A model generated the notes under the pieces. The model ran no database searches. It saw nothing but the letters and a program-made list of their open reading frames with translations, and was not told the origin of the DNA. From Lumnitzera littorea (lineage: Eukaryota > Streptophyta > Magnoliopsida > Myrtales > Combretaceae): a stretch of DNA of 64,000 bases. Positions 22,347 to 33,971 of the stretch are shown here, in pieces. The stretch spans positions 46,653,452 to 46,717,451 of the forward strand of contig JAMXBB010000002.1 of the NCBI GenBank assembly GCA_024138015.1, given 5' to 3'. Both the position numbers and the translations under genes were made by a program. Within the stretch, counting starts at the first letter, position 1. Each line of letters starts with the position of its first letter.

Positions 22347-23703
22347 TGATAAGTTCTAAATTAGTTATATTTTATTTAGTGATTTTTCATGATTTTCCTT
22401 TGAAATTTGAGTTTATTTTTAGAAAATGATACTCAATGGAGTAAATTTTTGTTAGGTTTTGAAATGATCTACACAAGAAAACAAGAAGATACAAACAAGT
22501 TTCACTCAAATTAGAATTAAAATGAGCAAGTTATGAAGGTTTGAAGATCGATACAACTAAACGATATAGCTGTATTGTTTCCAAGCGATTTTGCACCAAA
22601 TTTTCACTAACCATAGCCAATTACATGACTCGAGGATACGGTTGTGTTCCTGATTGTGCCGTTTCTAGATTTTTTTTTTTAAAAAAAAAAAGAAAGAAAA
22701 GAAGCCTTTCATAGTCGAGTACACAACCAAGGGATACGGTTGTGTCCTTGGTCATATGTTTTGCAACGGCCGATATTTTTTTACGACGTCTATATGAAAC
22801 TTATTTTAGGTTTTCATAAGGGAATTATTAGATAATTTTTTAGAGAGTTTTTCAAGCTAAGAACACTCAATAGTATAAGACATAAAGAAGATTTAAAGAT
22901 TCAATTCTCATTAGATTTTGTGATTCTTTCTTCTATTTTTCTTTATTCTTTAATTCTAGATTGTTACTTTATGATGTATAAAGAGTAGATATTTGGTATC
23001 TAAGTCCTATGGAACTTATATCTACTTATGTGACATGATTTTTTATTAAATCTAATTAATTCTTTATTCTTTTGTTGATTCAACTATATGTGCTTCATAA
23101 TTTAGATTATTATTTCCATGGGTAGTGATCTAGAATTTGATATCTTATAAGAGAAACGACAGATTTCTTATAAGATTAGATCTAGGAAAAGTTGATAAAG
23201 ATTATTGCATGATTAGAGATAATTTGCAAGGTCTTTCCAAAATCTTGAATTATATTGTAGAGAATTTGTTATGCAATAATGCAATTTTAAGTCATGCTAT
23301 TGAAAAGGGATTTTAATAGGTAATTATAATATTAGGGTTAGTTGGCTTGAGAAAGTGATTAATTTTAGTAAAGAGTTCTTCTAGTCAAGAAAGATTAAAT
23401 AATAAATTAGATTACCTTTAAGGGAAATCACATGTTAAATTTAGAGGAAGCAAAGATTTAGATATGGTTTGTGAATCTTGAAGTAGTTTATAATTTTATT
23501 ACTTTCTTGTTTAGTTCTTAAACAATTCTTATTTAGTGATAATTTATTATTTATTGCAATTAATTTTAGATTCTTTAAATTCTTGAACTCGAATTTACCG
23601 GTTAGATAATGAAGATGTAGCGAGTATAAGATGGCAAAGTCCTTGAGGGATCAATACTTAGACTTGCTTATTACAATTTGATAGGTACGCTTGTCTAATA
23701 TCA
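22347..23703 (+). mobile_element. L-family solo LTR inside AT gag
   Basis: 1357 bases, TGATAAGTTC...TAATATCA, between GCTAT (22342-22346) and ACTAC (23704-23708), two transitions apart. It is collinear with 9936-11214. A homopolymer block of T then A at 22672-22690 can form a hairpin. No TATA box as clear as in the other copies. Confidence 0.82.
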
Positions 23704-24340
23704 ACTACCTTCAGAATTGATAGAGCTATGGACGATGTAGTAAGGTTGAGGTTGTTTCTCTTTTCTTTATAAGGAAAAGCAAAGCAATGGTTAGCTTCTC
23801 TTAAAAAAGAGTCTATTACATTATGGGAAGAATTGACAAACAAATTCGTATAGAAATATTTCCGTCTAGCTAGGACAACTAGACTTCATAGTGACATTTC
23901 ATCATTTGCTCAGTCTAACTTTGAGACTATATATGACGCTTGAGAACGTTTTAAAGAGTTGCTTAAAAAATGCCTAAATCATGCTTTTTCCACTACAGAT
24001 ATAGGTACAAACATTTTGTGGTGGTTTAAATTTTCCTACTAAACAATTTGTTGATTCAATTACAGGTGGAACATTAAATATGAAAATGCTCAATGAAGCT
24101 TAGACTTTGTTTAAAAGGTTGGCCATGAATAGCTATCACTGGGAAAGTGTTAGACATAGTAAAAAGAATCTTGGCATGGTGGACGTAGATACTACCATAG
24201 CTTTAGTAGTTAAGGTAAATGCACTAAACAAGAAGCTAGAAAGCCATCTTATGTTAGCATAGTATCCTATGATGATGCCAAATCCAATTAAACTAAAAGG
24301 ATATATGGGATAATATTATCTAAGGTCATTTAGCAATTTT
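23704..24340 (+). pseudogene. gag: AT gag, continued
   Basis: Resumes with FRIDRAMDDVVRLRLFLFSL, GKAKQWLASLKKESITLWEEL and TNKFV (about 23710-23850), then KYFRLARTTRLHSDISSFAQ and ERFKELLKKCLNHAF (about 23960-23990). These are the well-known order of conserved blocks in Athila gag (DDAVRL, LKDKAKAWL, W-x-x-L, FLxKYF, E-x-L-Y-E-A-W-E-R-F-K). Stops and frameshifts are scattered. Confidence 0.85.
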
Positions 24341-24790
24341 AAGAATTGATGGTGACTTCAACATTTGCCATAGAACGACCGTAAAGAACGAAGTAGGAAT
24401 TGGTTCACTTATCTAGGTGATTATTTTTATGTGACTCAACTAAGGAATATGAATATTCCTTATAGATTTCAAGGTCCTTGTTAATGATAAGAGACATCAA
24501 AACTAAAAGATATATTGATGAGGTATATATAGAGCAGCGATGCTAAATTGACAAGCATTAAAAGATAAATTGAGCAACTTGCAAAAATTCCAATTAAGAA
24601 GCGATAAGAACCTTCACCATAAGCTTAAGTGACAAAGCCTTAGAGAGTTAGAGAGTACAGACTACCAATTCCATATCCCCAAAGGTTAAGGAAAGATCGC
24701 CAAAACGAGTAGTATGGTAGGTTTTTAGATCTTTTTAAGTAATTGCACATCAATTTACCGTTTTGTAGAGGCTTTCTTGTAGGTACCTAA
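24341..24790 (+). pseudogene. AT gag-protease spacer
   Basis: Low-conservation stretch between gag and protease. In Athila this region encodes a variable, charged linker. Decayed Gln-rich and basic coding patches are seen in mixed frames with many stops, and nothing else. Confidence 0.5.
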
Positions 24791-25530
24791 GTATGTGAAA
24801 TTCTTGAAGAAGCTGCACTCTAATAAGAAGAAATTGGAAGCGCTGTCAACAATCATGCTAACCAGGGAGTGCTCATCAATCCTTCAAAATCAGCTTCTAA
24901 CAAAAATAAAGGATCTAAGGAGTTTCATTATCTTTTGTTTAATTGGAAATTTATCTATTAAAAAAGCATTAGCCGATCTAAGAGCTAGCATAAATTTAAT
25001 GCCTTATAAATTATTTAAACAGTAAGGCTTAAGAGAACCAAAACCAACTCGAATGAGTTTACAATTAGCTAATATATCAATAATGTACCCTAGGGTTATA
25101 ATTGAGGATGTTTTGGTTAAGTTGGATAAATTCATTTTTCTTATAGATTTTGTAATTTTAGACATAAATGAAGATATGGAAGTACCATTCATCTTAAAGA
25201 GACCCTTTTAAGCTACAGCTAGAGGTATACTTGATGTTAGTGATGGTAAGCTCACATTAAGGGTTGGAAAAGAGGAGTCAATAATTAAAATAAAAGAGGC
25301 AATGAAGAAATGTACTGAACAAGATGATACTTGTTTATCTCTTGATGATACCGACTTCTCTATATCCAGTGTTTTACAGGAATTTTTAATCAAGGATCCT
25401 TTAGATTTTTGCTTGAAATAGGGAAATCAAGAAGAGTTGTCTAGCAATCCAGTTATCGCTAACACAAAATTGGAAGCCAATCCTCCATCTATGGAGAGAA
25501 AAAAGTTTGAAAGGTTTAAGTAGGCAAAAG
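24791..25530 (+). pseudogene. pol: AT aspartic protease
   Basis: The open run 24795-25025 reads MKFLKKLHSNKKKLE, LTRECSSILQNQL, IKDLRSFIIFCLIGN and KKALADLRASINLMPYKLF. The protease active site is D-L-x-A-S-I-N-L-M-P; here LRAS replaces the usual LGAS, so the catalytic Gly is Arg. After a stop the frame goes on with LANISIMYPRVIIEDVLVKLDKF and FVILDINEDMEVPFI, the second half of the domain. An acid-rich linker follows. Confidence 0.85.
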
Positions 25531-26480
25531 AAGCAAAATTAAAGCCCTCTATCGAGGAGCTGCCAAAGCTAAAATTAAAGTAGCTAGTGGATAATTTGGA
25601 TTATGCTTTTCTAGAAGAAAATTCAAAATTTCTTGTGATAATATCCTTTGAATTAAGCGAGCAACAAAAGAAGCTTTCAAACATGCCGAGAAATCACAAG
25701 AGAGCAATTACTTAGAAGATCTCTAACATTGAGCGAATTAACCCATCATTTTGCACTCATAAAATTTTTTGGAAGAAGGTTACAAACTAATAGTGCAACT
25801 ATAGAGATGTTTGAACCCAAAGATGAAAAAAGTAGTCAAAGCTAAAGTAATCAAACTTCTAGATATAATTATGATTTATCTTATTTTTGACAATTCTTGA
25901 GTTATTTCTATACAGGTTCTACCTAGAAAAGGGGGAACAAAGGTAGTTCCCAGCAAGCGGAATGAACTAATCCCAATGAGAGTAGTTACGAGCTGGAAAG
26001 TCTAATTGACTATTAGAAGCTCAATGATGCTGCAAGGAAGGATCCCTTTTCTTTGCCATTCATCGATTAGATGTTAGAACGCTTATTAAGTCATATGTAT
26101 TATTGTTTTTTAGATGGTCTGTCAAGTTATTTTCAAATTCATATTACCTTAGAGGACTAAGAGAAAACTACATTCTCATGTCCCTATGGCACTTTTACTT
26201 ATCAAAGAATGCTATTTAGTCTTTGTAAGTCACCTACGATATTTAAGTGGTACATGATGGCAATTTTTGATGAATTTATAAAACATATGATGAAAGTATT
26301 TATGGATGATTTCTTGGTTTTCAGGAATTCATTTGACTATTATCTTAAGAACCTACAAAAAGTATTAGCAAGATGTGAGGAAACTAATTTAGTACTATAT
26401 TGGGAAAAAATGCCACTTTATGATACAAGAGGGCATGGTACCAAGACAAAAGGAGTCCTGGAGAGGTATTGAGGTAGACA
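25531..26480 (+). pseudogene. pol: AT reverse transcriptase
   Basis: Begins with the linker PSIEELPKLKLK, DNLDYAFLEENSKFLVI and LSEQQKKLSNM. The finger/palm blocks follow: VLPRKGGTKVV (about 25919-25950), MRVVTSWKV, CIIVF-type remnant of YCFLDGYSGY, and KTTFSCPYGTFTY-like text at 26166-26200. The catalytic box is FMDD at 26299-26310, intact. The open run 26209-26472 covers LFSLCKSPTIFKWYMMAIFDEFIKHMMKV and part of the thumb. Several stops elsewhere make it inactive. Confidence 0.88.
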
Positions 26481-27092
26481 ATGCTAAAATTAACACCATT
26501 GCAAAATTGTCCCCTCCTACATCAATTAAAGTCATACACAATTTTCTAGGTCATGTTGAGTTTTATAGAAGGTTTACTAAAGATTTTTCAAAACTAGTTG
26601 GACCACTAACCCGGTTGTTAGAAAAAGATGCTCCATTTATATTTTCTCAAGACTGTTTAGAAGCATTTAATAATTTGAAAGATAAATTAACACATGCCCA
26701 TATAATAGTAGCACTATATTGGAGTTTACCATTTAAACTAATATATGATGCTAGTGATTATGTTGTAAGGGTAGTTTTAGGTCAAAGTTGAGAAAAAACA
26801 CTTCCAGCCAATTTACTATGCAAGCAAGACTTTCACTGAAGTTCAAGGGAATTCTACTACCACATAAAAGGAGCTATTGGTAGTAGTCTTCATGTTTGAA
26901 AAATTCAAATTCTATCTAATTCTTTCTAAAGTTATTCTTTATGTTGATCATTCTACTTTGCAATATTTGTTAGATAAGACAGAAGCTAAGCCAAGATTGA
27001 TCATATGGATATTATTACTTCAAGAATCTAACTTATAGTTTAGAGACCAGAAAGGAGTAAAAAATTTGGCAGCAAACCATCTCTTACATTTA
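26481..27092 (+). pseudogene. pol: AT RNase H
   Basis: The open run 26420-26791 contains the connection domain (VIHNFLGHVEFYRRFTKDF, LVGPLTRLLEKDAPF) and the RNase H start (WSLPFKLIYDASDYVVRVVLG), with the first catalytic Asp kept in YDAS. The downstream part keeps the block ending ESNL-x-FRDQKGVKNLAANHL and LHLEN at 27070-27092. The codon series stops at GAAAA (27093-27097), the target duplication of the S3 solo LTR, and continues at 30022. Confidence 0.9.
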
Positions 27093-27097
27093 GAAAA

Positions 27098-30016
27098 TGT
27101 CATGCCCCAAACCAGAAAGTCGTAACAACCTTACCATATAAAACAGTTTCGCCATGTAAACCAACCTACGCTATAAGCTAGTTGTCTTAGCTGCTAATGT
27201 AGGTATAGCCTATACAAGGCGTTTACTATTCCTTTGCTTGGAAGCGCTTCTTTTAGTACCTGGTATGAGTCAACCTATGGTATAACTTTTAAAAATAAAA
27301 TTTACAACTAAAATTTCTCTAAAATCTATAGACTTGCAGAGCATGGAATAAATTTCATTAACTGAAAATTAGGGGCCACTTGACAAGACCCTATTAGTTT
27401 TCATATAAGATAATACAGTCGATAAATAAAAAAAAAATCCAATTAGATAAATTACTTTTGTTAAATCCAATTAGATAAGTTAATACAATTGATAAATCTA
27501 CACACTTCCTAATTATTACCCCTAATAGGTTGCGATACAAGTCTAGTTAATGGTTAAGTCGAATTTGTGTTAAATTACTTTTAGGGTGATCAAGCAAATT
27601 CAATTAGCCCAGAGTATGTAATATCATGAAGTAATCAACACATCAATCCAGTACCCAAATAGCACAACAGTATTTAAGCACAAACGCTGCATACGCACAA
27701 GCAACTAACTTACAATCACAAACAAGACATATACTAAAGTCTTCAAGTATTCTTAACAATACTTCAAAGTGTGGTGAAACACTGATCCCACTTATCTGGA
27801 TATTGATGCTCATTCTCCTCATGTGTTGTTCTCATCTCACCTTTCTTTATTATCCCTAAAATTTAACATGACATCTTTAGTTTATGTCTAATATATAACA
27901 TATATGTTCATTGTGGACATTTAAGTATATTTTCAATTGTGTTAGGCAAGTTTTTCTAAGGTATTAATTAAATATTAGTTAAAATAGGATACCTTTTGAC
28001 AAAGATTCTGACTCAATACAAATTGCTGTCCAATAATTTCTAATCTAGGTTCTAACTTCAATAAATATTTAAAAAGTATAATCAAGCGACTTTCTAATCT
28101 ATTCTTCAACTCCTAATGGTTTGATATCTAGTATCAATAGTCTTTAATTCTTAGTTGCTCCTATATTTCACATCTTCCAAGATACTACTTTTTGACTTAG
28201 GTTCTAACCTAGTCTTATAGTATAGGTATTGTTCAAGTGGCTTCTGACTCATGTTTTGACTTTAGTAAAGGTATGAAATTCATATACAAATTACTAGCTA
28301 ATCTACTATAGAACTCTTGGTGTAGTCAAAGATATCTAATACCGAACAATATTTTGACCTAGTTTTTGACCCTCAGTCTAAAGTTGGATTTCTTATTTAA
28401 GAAGTTCCTAATTTATAGCTTGTCTTAAGAAGTAGGGTAAAGTCTAAATATAAACCACTCTTTGGTACAAATTCCATTTTCTTAGTGTATTCAACACATT
28501 CTCACCAAATTACATTTTGACTTACTTTTTAACACAGTTTCTGACCCTACTGCTACTAGTACATATAGGTACTTCACATATACTTCACTTGCCTTGCATT
28601 TCTAAAAGTGTACACCCTGCATAACCAGTAAGTATTACCTCAAACTTCAATCATCTACTTTCTTTTTCCATCATACTATTCATTAGTTTACAAGTATACT
28701 AAATACTTGAAAAATCTAACTTTAAATAACCAAATGCCTACTTTTCCTTATAAATTATCCTTCCCAAATTCATATTAAACCACTCTTAGCTACCATTTAT
28801 GGAGAAATTTAGGGTATACCATGGTTTTAGAAAACTTCATCAATCTCTTTTGATAAAATACCTTGTCCAGCGTACTGTTATCTCAAAAATCCAACAATTG
28901 AATTTTGGAAATCCGACTACTCAACATCAAATTATAACATCTTAGGAATGTGTCAATAAAACTTCAAGTCAAAACTACATGGGTTAGTCTTTGAAAAACT
29001 CGATCAAAAATTGTTGCATGAGACATTTTTCTTAAGAACCCCATATCGACACTCGAAATTTTGAAAATTTGATTGAAGATTTGAATTCCTCATGCAAAAA
29101 TACATGAGGAACCAAATTTTGAAAATTTTGGAGTTCGTTTGCTATTTTCTCCAAAATTTTGATAAAATCGAAGAAACTAAGTACTCACTAGAAATGCGAA
29201 GCTCTAACCACCACTATGAGAAAGGGGCTTGTTAGCAACAACCACCACTGAGCGTATCTTCATGAAACCACCGAGTTGCACTTCTAGCTGATTGATTTCC
29301 TCGGAAACCCTTAAATCGCCTATTTCGGGCAATATTTTTCCTCAATTTCATTTCCTTATTTTTTCTCTCTATTTTCTCACACTAAAATTCTTTTCCAATT
29401 CAAAACTACATAAAATTTGTTCAGGACACTGATAGTATATTTTTATAACTCACTTTGAGGTTATTTTGATTTTTCTTTACCAATTAAAGAGGTATAATGT
29501 ATGGTTTAGGTGTCCACAAATTGGTTCCTTAAGTTACCACTTGTCTTAACTCTTGCCATGCACAGCAACTTGCATCCAAGTGTTTTAGGAAATTTCTCAA
29601 TTTTTTATTTTTTATTTTTTTCTTTATTTATTCGGTAATATTCTCTCATTTTCAGGTATTTTTTATAATTATAGGTACATATATTTATATATGTAATTAT
29701 ACCCAATGTGTATACATGCCTTTTATATATTACTTAGTGTTCAATATTAATTATATTACTCTTATAATATATCTTTAAGTATTCATTAATTTTCGAAATT
29801 TACGCCATGCATATCCGATAATATAATAATGATATAATAGATTCTTACTATTTTAGCTAGATTCTTAATATTTTATTATATTTTTAAATTTCAAACTTAC
29901 ATAATCGCTTCGACTAATATCCCGAGGCTATACATAAGTTTTTACATTAATTGGGTTACTTTTACGAACACTCTAAATCAGCTACTAAATCTAATCGCGC
30001 TAATACGAGTCTTATA
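27098..30016 (-). mobile_element. S3-family solo LTR in AT pol
   Basis: 2919 bases between perfect GAAAA duplications (27093-27097 and 30017-30021). The plus-strand ends are TGTCATGCCCC...GAGTCTTATA, which mirror the plus-oriented S3 copy 45455-48561 (TGTAAGTCTCAC...GGGGCGTGACA). Shared blocks include the ctatacaaggcgttyac motif (27211-27228 versus about 48455-48475 inverted) and the leader near 29375 versus 46057. No coding capacity. The whole 27098-30016 stretch otherwise holds only short decayed frames. Confidence 0.87.
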
Positions 30017-30050
30017 GAAAACCCATCATTGGAAAAACTAAATGAATAAG
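30017..30050 (+). pseudogene. pol: AT pol sliver between two solo LTRs
   Basis: These 34 bases are pure AT coding sequence (frame P-S-L-E-K-L-N-E) lying between two inserted LTRs. They continue LEN of the RNase H end on the left and lead to DINDEF on the right. They prove that the two LTRs are independent insertions. Confidence 0.8.
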
Positions 30051-30293
30051 TGTAGAAAGTCAATTTTTGTCCTCCTCATAGTTTTAATTTTTGTTCTTTA
30101 AAAGGATCTTAATTCAAAAATTAAAAAAATGATAAAAATACAATAAATGAAAATATAGAAAAATTATAAAGATTTTTAGAAAATAAAATATTTTAGGGTC
30201 AATGAATTTGCTATAATTCATTTTAAGTAGTTTTAGAGGATTATATAGTTTAAGTATAATTTAATTATACTAAATATTAAGGTATAGACCAAC

Positions 30294-30358
30294 GGCTTAA
30301 CGGTTAAATACTTAAACGTAGCATTGGATATGGACTTAAGGTTATAAGTTCGAATTCC
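30294..30358 (+). promoter_or_regulatory. tRNA-like A/B box pair in TL-family LTR
   Basis: GGCTTAACGGTT (30294-30305) resembles a pol III A box and AGTTCGAATTCC (30347-30358) a B box (consensus GGTTCGANNCC), about 42 bases apart. The same pair is seen on the minus strand in both LTRs of TL. It looks like a tRNA-derived segment captured by this LTR family. Function unproven. Confidence 0.5.
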
Positions 30359-31493
30359 ACTAGGTAGTGAATCAAAACATCCTCAAATACCACAGTCCTG
30401 TTCTTCATTCATTTTTTAGTGACCCACTCTCTCTAGCCGCTGCACTACAAACCCGACACTGATCCAAGCCACGCCCCAATCACTTGCTGTAACCAACACA
30501 ACACTGCACGTCTCCTTCGACCCAAACGCTTGATTCACTGGAGCACGACAGCAGCTCACAGCCGCATGCCCAAGCACACTAATTCACTCTCCATTAGCGT
30601 CGACTTTCCCGCCCAGTAACAGCTATGCAGGACCCTCAAAGCCCACATCATGCGCTCAACGATCCTCACTCAAACACTTAGTCACACGCTGGATTCACTC
30701 GACCCACTTCATCCATCCTCGTACAAACGCACCTAACTCTGACTACACCCCATCCAGCACTAGCCTCACCCTCACACATGATAGCCAACGTCCGCTACAT
30801 GCCAATGCAGCAACTGCGCGACTCGATTACACGGCTACAGCCGCTATTGCACCGCGCTAATCCACACTGTCCGGCAGTTCAGGCTACACGACTCAATACA
30901 GCAAGGCCAATAACTCCAGCACATCACAGACGTCCACAACCGAGCCCATCCTCTCCGACCGCACTACACATTCACGTAGCACACACAATAGGCTTACGTA
31001 CGACAACAGTCGTACACCCTCCACACTACACTTCACACAACACACACACGACAGTACTTGATTTACGCCGATAGCACTTGGTTCACGCTTCGAGCAGTTC
31101 CGGCCACATCCGCGCGCCCACATGACAAGCCGCCCTTGCACATCTACCGCAGTGCTTACACGACTACAGCTGCACGACTACGCAGCGAATCCTAATCCTC
31201 TTCCACATCCACGCTAACCACCCTCACTTCTACGAGCATCAGCAGCTACGCCACCACAACGCCATGCACTGCTTTACTGAACAGCGCAAACAAGTTCGGA
31301 TTTCCTTTTTAATAATTATTATTGTTATTATTTTATTATTATATTATTATTTTATTTATTAGTTACTATTTATGTTGATAATATAATATATAAGGTATAT
31401 ATTAGTTTGGGAGATTTTTTAGTATTATTTTTTTTATTAAGTTATTATATGATATTATTAATTTATTTAGGCAGATAATTATTTAATAGTAGT

Positions 31494-31494
31494 A

Positions 31495-31532
<38 letters not shown>

Positions 31533-31538
31533 ATATAT
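31494..31538. repeat. (TA)n(TG)n microsatellite
   Basis: A run of TA dinucleotides followed by TG dinucleotides and a few TA, within the TL-family solo LTR. Confidence 0.9.
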
Positions 31539-32221
31539 TAGATTAGGAATTTTTAGGATTATGCTTTTTAGAATTCTTCACATAAAAAACTATTTTTTAA
31601 ATAAAAATTAATAAGAAATCCTTTTAAAAATTTTAGGATGTTTTAGAGAGTTTTCTTTAGTCACTCAAGCCCTTTTAGATTTTTTTGAATAAATTAAATT
31701 AATAAAAAAGTAAACTCAATCAGTTTTCAAAAATTAAAATAAACCAATATACTAAAGTTTTTCGGAAAAAAAATTACAGTCGTCTGATCCTGATTAGCGA
31801 GTACGTAAGTACTTTCCGAAAGAAGTTAAAATCTTTAAAAAATTAGGTTTTTTTAATTTTATTTTATTTCTTAAAATTATCAAAAAAGGATAATTATGAA
31901 AAATAAACCTAATTTCAAAAAATAGATAATAGTATCCGTTAGGGTTTAATAGGTTAGCCCTCGAATTCAGAACCCTCTGATTTTTATCAAATTGAAATAA
32001 AAAACCGATAGTTAAATCATAGTTAATCCGCCTAATTGATTACGATTTCTCTTTTTTTCGATTACGGTCGAATAGCGACTTTAAAAGTTTTTTTTAAAAA
32101 ACCAAAATTTCCCAATTTATCTAATCAAGGATTAATATTAAATGGGTTGGATTTAGTATTAATAAAAAAATATGAAATGAAATCAAAATAAAAAAATGAA
32201 AAATTCAGGCTCAACAACAGG

Positions 32222-32265
32222 ATATTAATGATGAGTTCCTATAAGAATGATTGTATTAGGTAAGT
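32222..32265 (+). pseudogene. pol: AT pol sliver left of G3
   Basis: AT coding sequence (frame I-N-D-E-F-L) from the RNase H-integrase linker, ending in TAAGT (32261-32265), the target duplication of G3. It continues at 59594 in register as VSPW. Confidence 0.8.
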
Positions 32266-33200
32266 TGATACAGATTCATAGATAGACACATAGACTCAAT
32301 ATCATGCGTAACCAAAGGGATGGGTCTAAGTAACGAGATGGCTTGAAAAGTAAATAAAAGTCTTAGGGTAAATAGGGTTCCTATGCACCGACGATAGATA
32401 TAACGCACTAATGCCTCATATGAGCTCAGGTCAAACTTAATATGATGCATAAGTATGGCTGAAGATCACTCGCCACTAGTTCACACTTGAATGGGCTAGC
32501 TCAAGAGAAAGCAAAAAGGATACTTAGCTCAAGAGAGAGTAAAAAAGTTTAGTGTGTTCTTCTATGTATTGATGATTATGCAGCTATTATATTATGTGAT
32601 TATTAATAGTATCCTGTTAAGATAAGTCCTAAGTTATAGAAATTACAAAAATGAATCCTTATTTGTTAAACAAAAGAGGAATAATTTATAGGGAAATGAA
32701 ATCGTACAAAAGAATGTCCAATATAGGTGTCAAAAAGGACAATATAGGTGTCAAAAAGGACAGTACGCATGCATTTTACTCAATCTGCAATTACGATAAT
32801 ATTTTAAGCTGAGTGAAGGTAGTCCTTTGATTAGGTTTGTTTGGCGTCAGTAGTTTGGCACCTTAATGGTTGGGGCTGGATAGGGGTTGGATCAGGGGCA
32901 ACTCACATTCGGGTCGGCCTTAGCTAGTTAGACCTCACAATTATTAGCTCGGCCTCGGCACTTTAAAGATGGTTGTTTTCCTAATTTGGTGCTTAGACTG
33001 GGGTGTAGGGAAGGGTCAGCTCCGTGTATGAGCTAATCACCTCGGTAGCTTCTTAGATAGTATGGAGAGTGAGGTAGCTCGGTAGATCAAATTGAGGAAA
33101 ATACTGCTCCTTGGCGCTTAACTCTCATCGGGTAGCTCGACGAACCATGTAAGAAAGCCCTTGGGCTCGAGAGTGAATGATCAGTCCTTGATCCCTATCA
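32266..33200 (-). repeat. G3 3' LTR
   Basis: 935 bases, collinear with 58665-59593 from agattcatagatag to the terminal gatccctatca. Differences are mostly transitions. A 21-base unit (aatataggtgtcaaaaaggac) is doubled at about 32721-32762; the right LTR has a looser double at about 59122-59153. Confidence 0.92.
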
Positions 33201-33430
33201 TTCCCTCCAAGTTGTTTGAGATTTAGGATCAAATCTAGTTCAATGTTAGGTTGCTCATCCTCGAGAGTATAAGGTTAGAGATCAACAATGTTAAAAGCCC
33301 TTGGGCTCGAAAGCGAATGATCAATCCTTGATCCCTATCATTCCCTCTAAGTTGTTTGAGATTTGGGATCAAATCTAGTTCGATATCAGGTTGCTCATCC
33401 TCAGGAGTGTAAGGTTAGAGATCAGCAATG
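33150..33430. repeat. 140-bp tandem duplication at the G3 PPT/3' LTR junction
   Basis: The block containing LTR end, PPT and the pol C-terminus recurs with an offset of 140 bases (gttgtttgag at 33211 and at 33351; atccctatca at 33191 and at 33331). The second copy therefore carries a second PPT and a short stub of LTR. Confidence 0.9.
33201..33211 (-). other. G3 polypurine tract
   Basis: The minus strand reads CTTGGAGGGAA immediately before the LTR start TGATAGGGATC, the expected position of the plus-strand primer of reverse transcription. Confidence 0.75.
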
Positions 33431-33971
33431 TTGAAAGAGTTCGAGACTCCATATTCTTTAGGTAATTCAATCTTATAAGCATTAGGATTGATCTTTTCAA
33501 GCACTTGTAAAGGTTTGTCGGCCTTAGGAGATAACTTGCTCTTCCTCAAGTTTGGGAACCAATCCTTGCTGAGATGTATCCAGACTAAATTACCTAGTTA
33601 AAATTCTCTCTTTCTCCGTCTTTGGCTCCGCTTCTCAAGCTTAGTTTTAACTTGGCTTAATTGCTCCACAACCTTTTGGTGCATAGCTTTGATGGCCTCA
33701 ACTGTTTCTGTGGTTGGCTAATCATCGTCATCAGTCCTCGGCTGAGGTGCTTGGTCCAACGGGAGCTTGGGGTTGAACCCATAGGCGACCTCAAATGGAT
33801 ACATGTTTGTTATGTTATAGGAAGTCCGATTGTAGGCAAATTCGATGATTGGTATATACAGATCCCAATTGACCATGTTTCATCCAATAGTAACTTGTAG
33901 CAAAGTTCCCATAGTTCAGTTGACAACTTCGATCTGTCCATCAGTCTATAGATGGCAGGACGTGTTGTATA
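33212..33971 (-). pseudogene. pol: G3 integrase core end and C-terminal domain
   Basis: Read leftwards from the TL insertion: YNTSCHL, TDGQIEVVN (with the catalytic Glu of the D,D35E triad), NWDLYIPIIEFAYNR (about 33820-33865) and YPFEVAYGFNPK. A basic linker then precedes WIHLSKDWFPNLRKSKL (about 33530-33580), PLQVLEKINPNAYKIELP and EYGVSNSFNIADL (about 33420-33460). The last motifs are the usual integrase C-terminal block of chromovirus-type elements. Stops are present. The ORF 33661-33900 on the plus strand is antisense noise. Confidence 0.88.

Larger units (their letters stand above)
30051..32216 (+). mobile_element. TL-family solo LTR in AT pol
   Basis: 2166 bases, TGTAGAAAGTC...GGCTCAACA, between ATAAG (30046-30050) and ACAGG (32217-32221), two transitions apart. 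It is inverse-collinear at both ends with the TL LTRs: its first 80 bases mirror 36540-36633, and its last part mirrors 33977-34600 (including the tacgtaagtac motif near 31803). Positions 30420-31300 are an unusual C-rich, G-poor block. It contains the tRNA-like box pair at 30294-30358 and a TA/TG microsatellite. ORFs 30778-31074 and 30893-31141 come from the C-rich block and are not considered genes. Confidence 0.85.

Noticed and set aside
30280..30365. A functional tRNA gene.
   Set aside because: Only the A- and B-box-like motifs are present. No complete cloverleaf with acceptor-stem pairing could be built by eye, and the segment is part of a repeated LTR.
30778..31141. Overlapping Pro/His/Thr-rich (+) and Cys-rich (-) ORFs in the C-rich block.
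   Set aside because: They arise from strand-skewed composition inside a solo LTR. The cognate blocks in TL have different frames, and no similarity or codon pattern supports a protein.
33661..33900. Plus-strand ORF of 79 codons.
   Set aside because: It lies opposite the G3 integrase, whose minus-strand translation shows clear motifs; the plus frame is a shadow.
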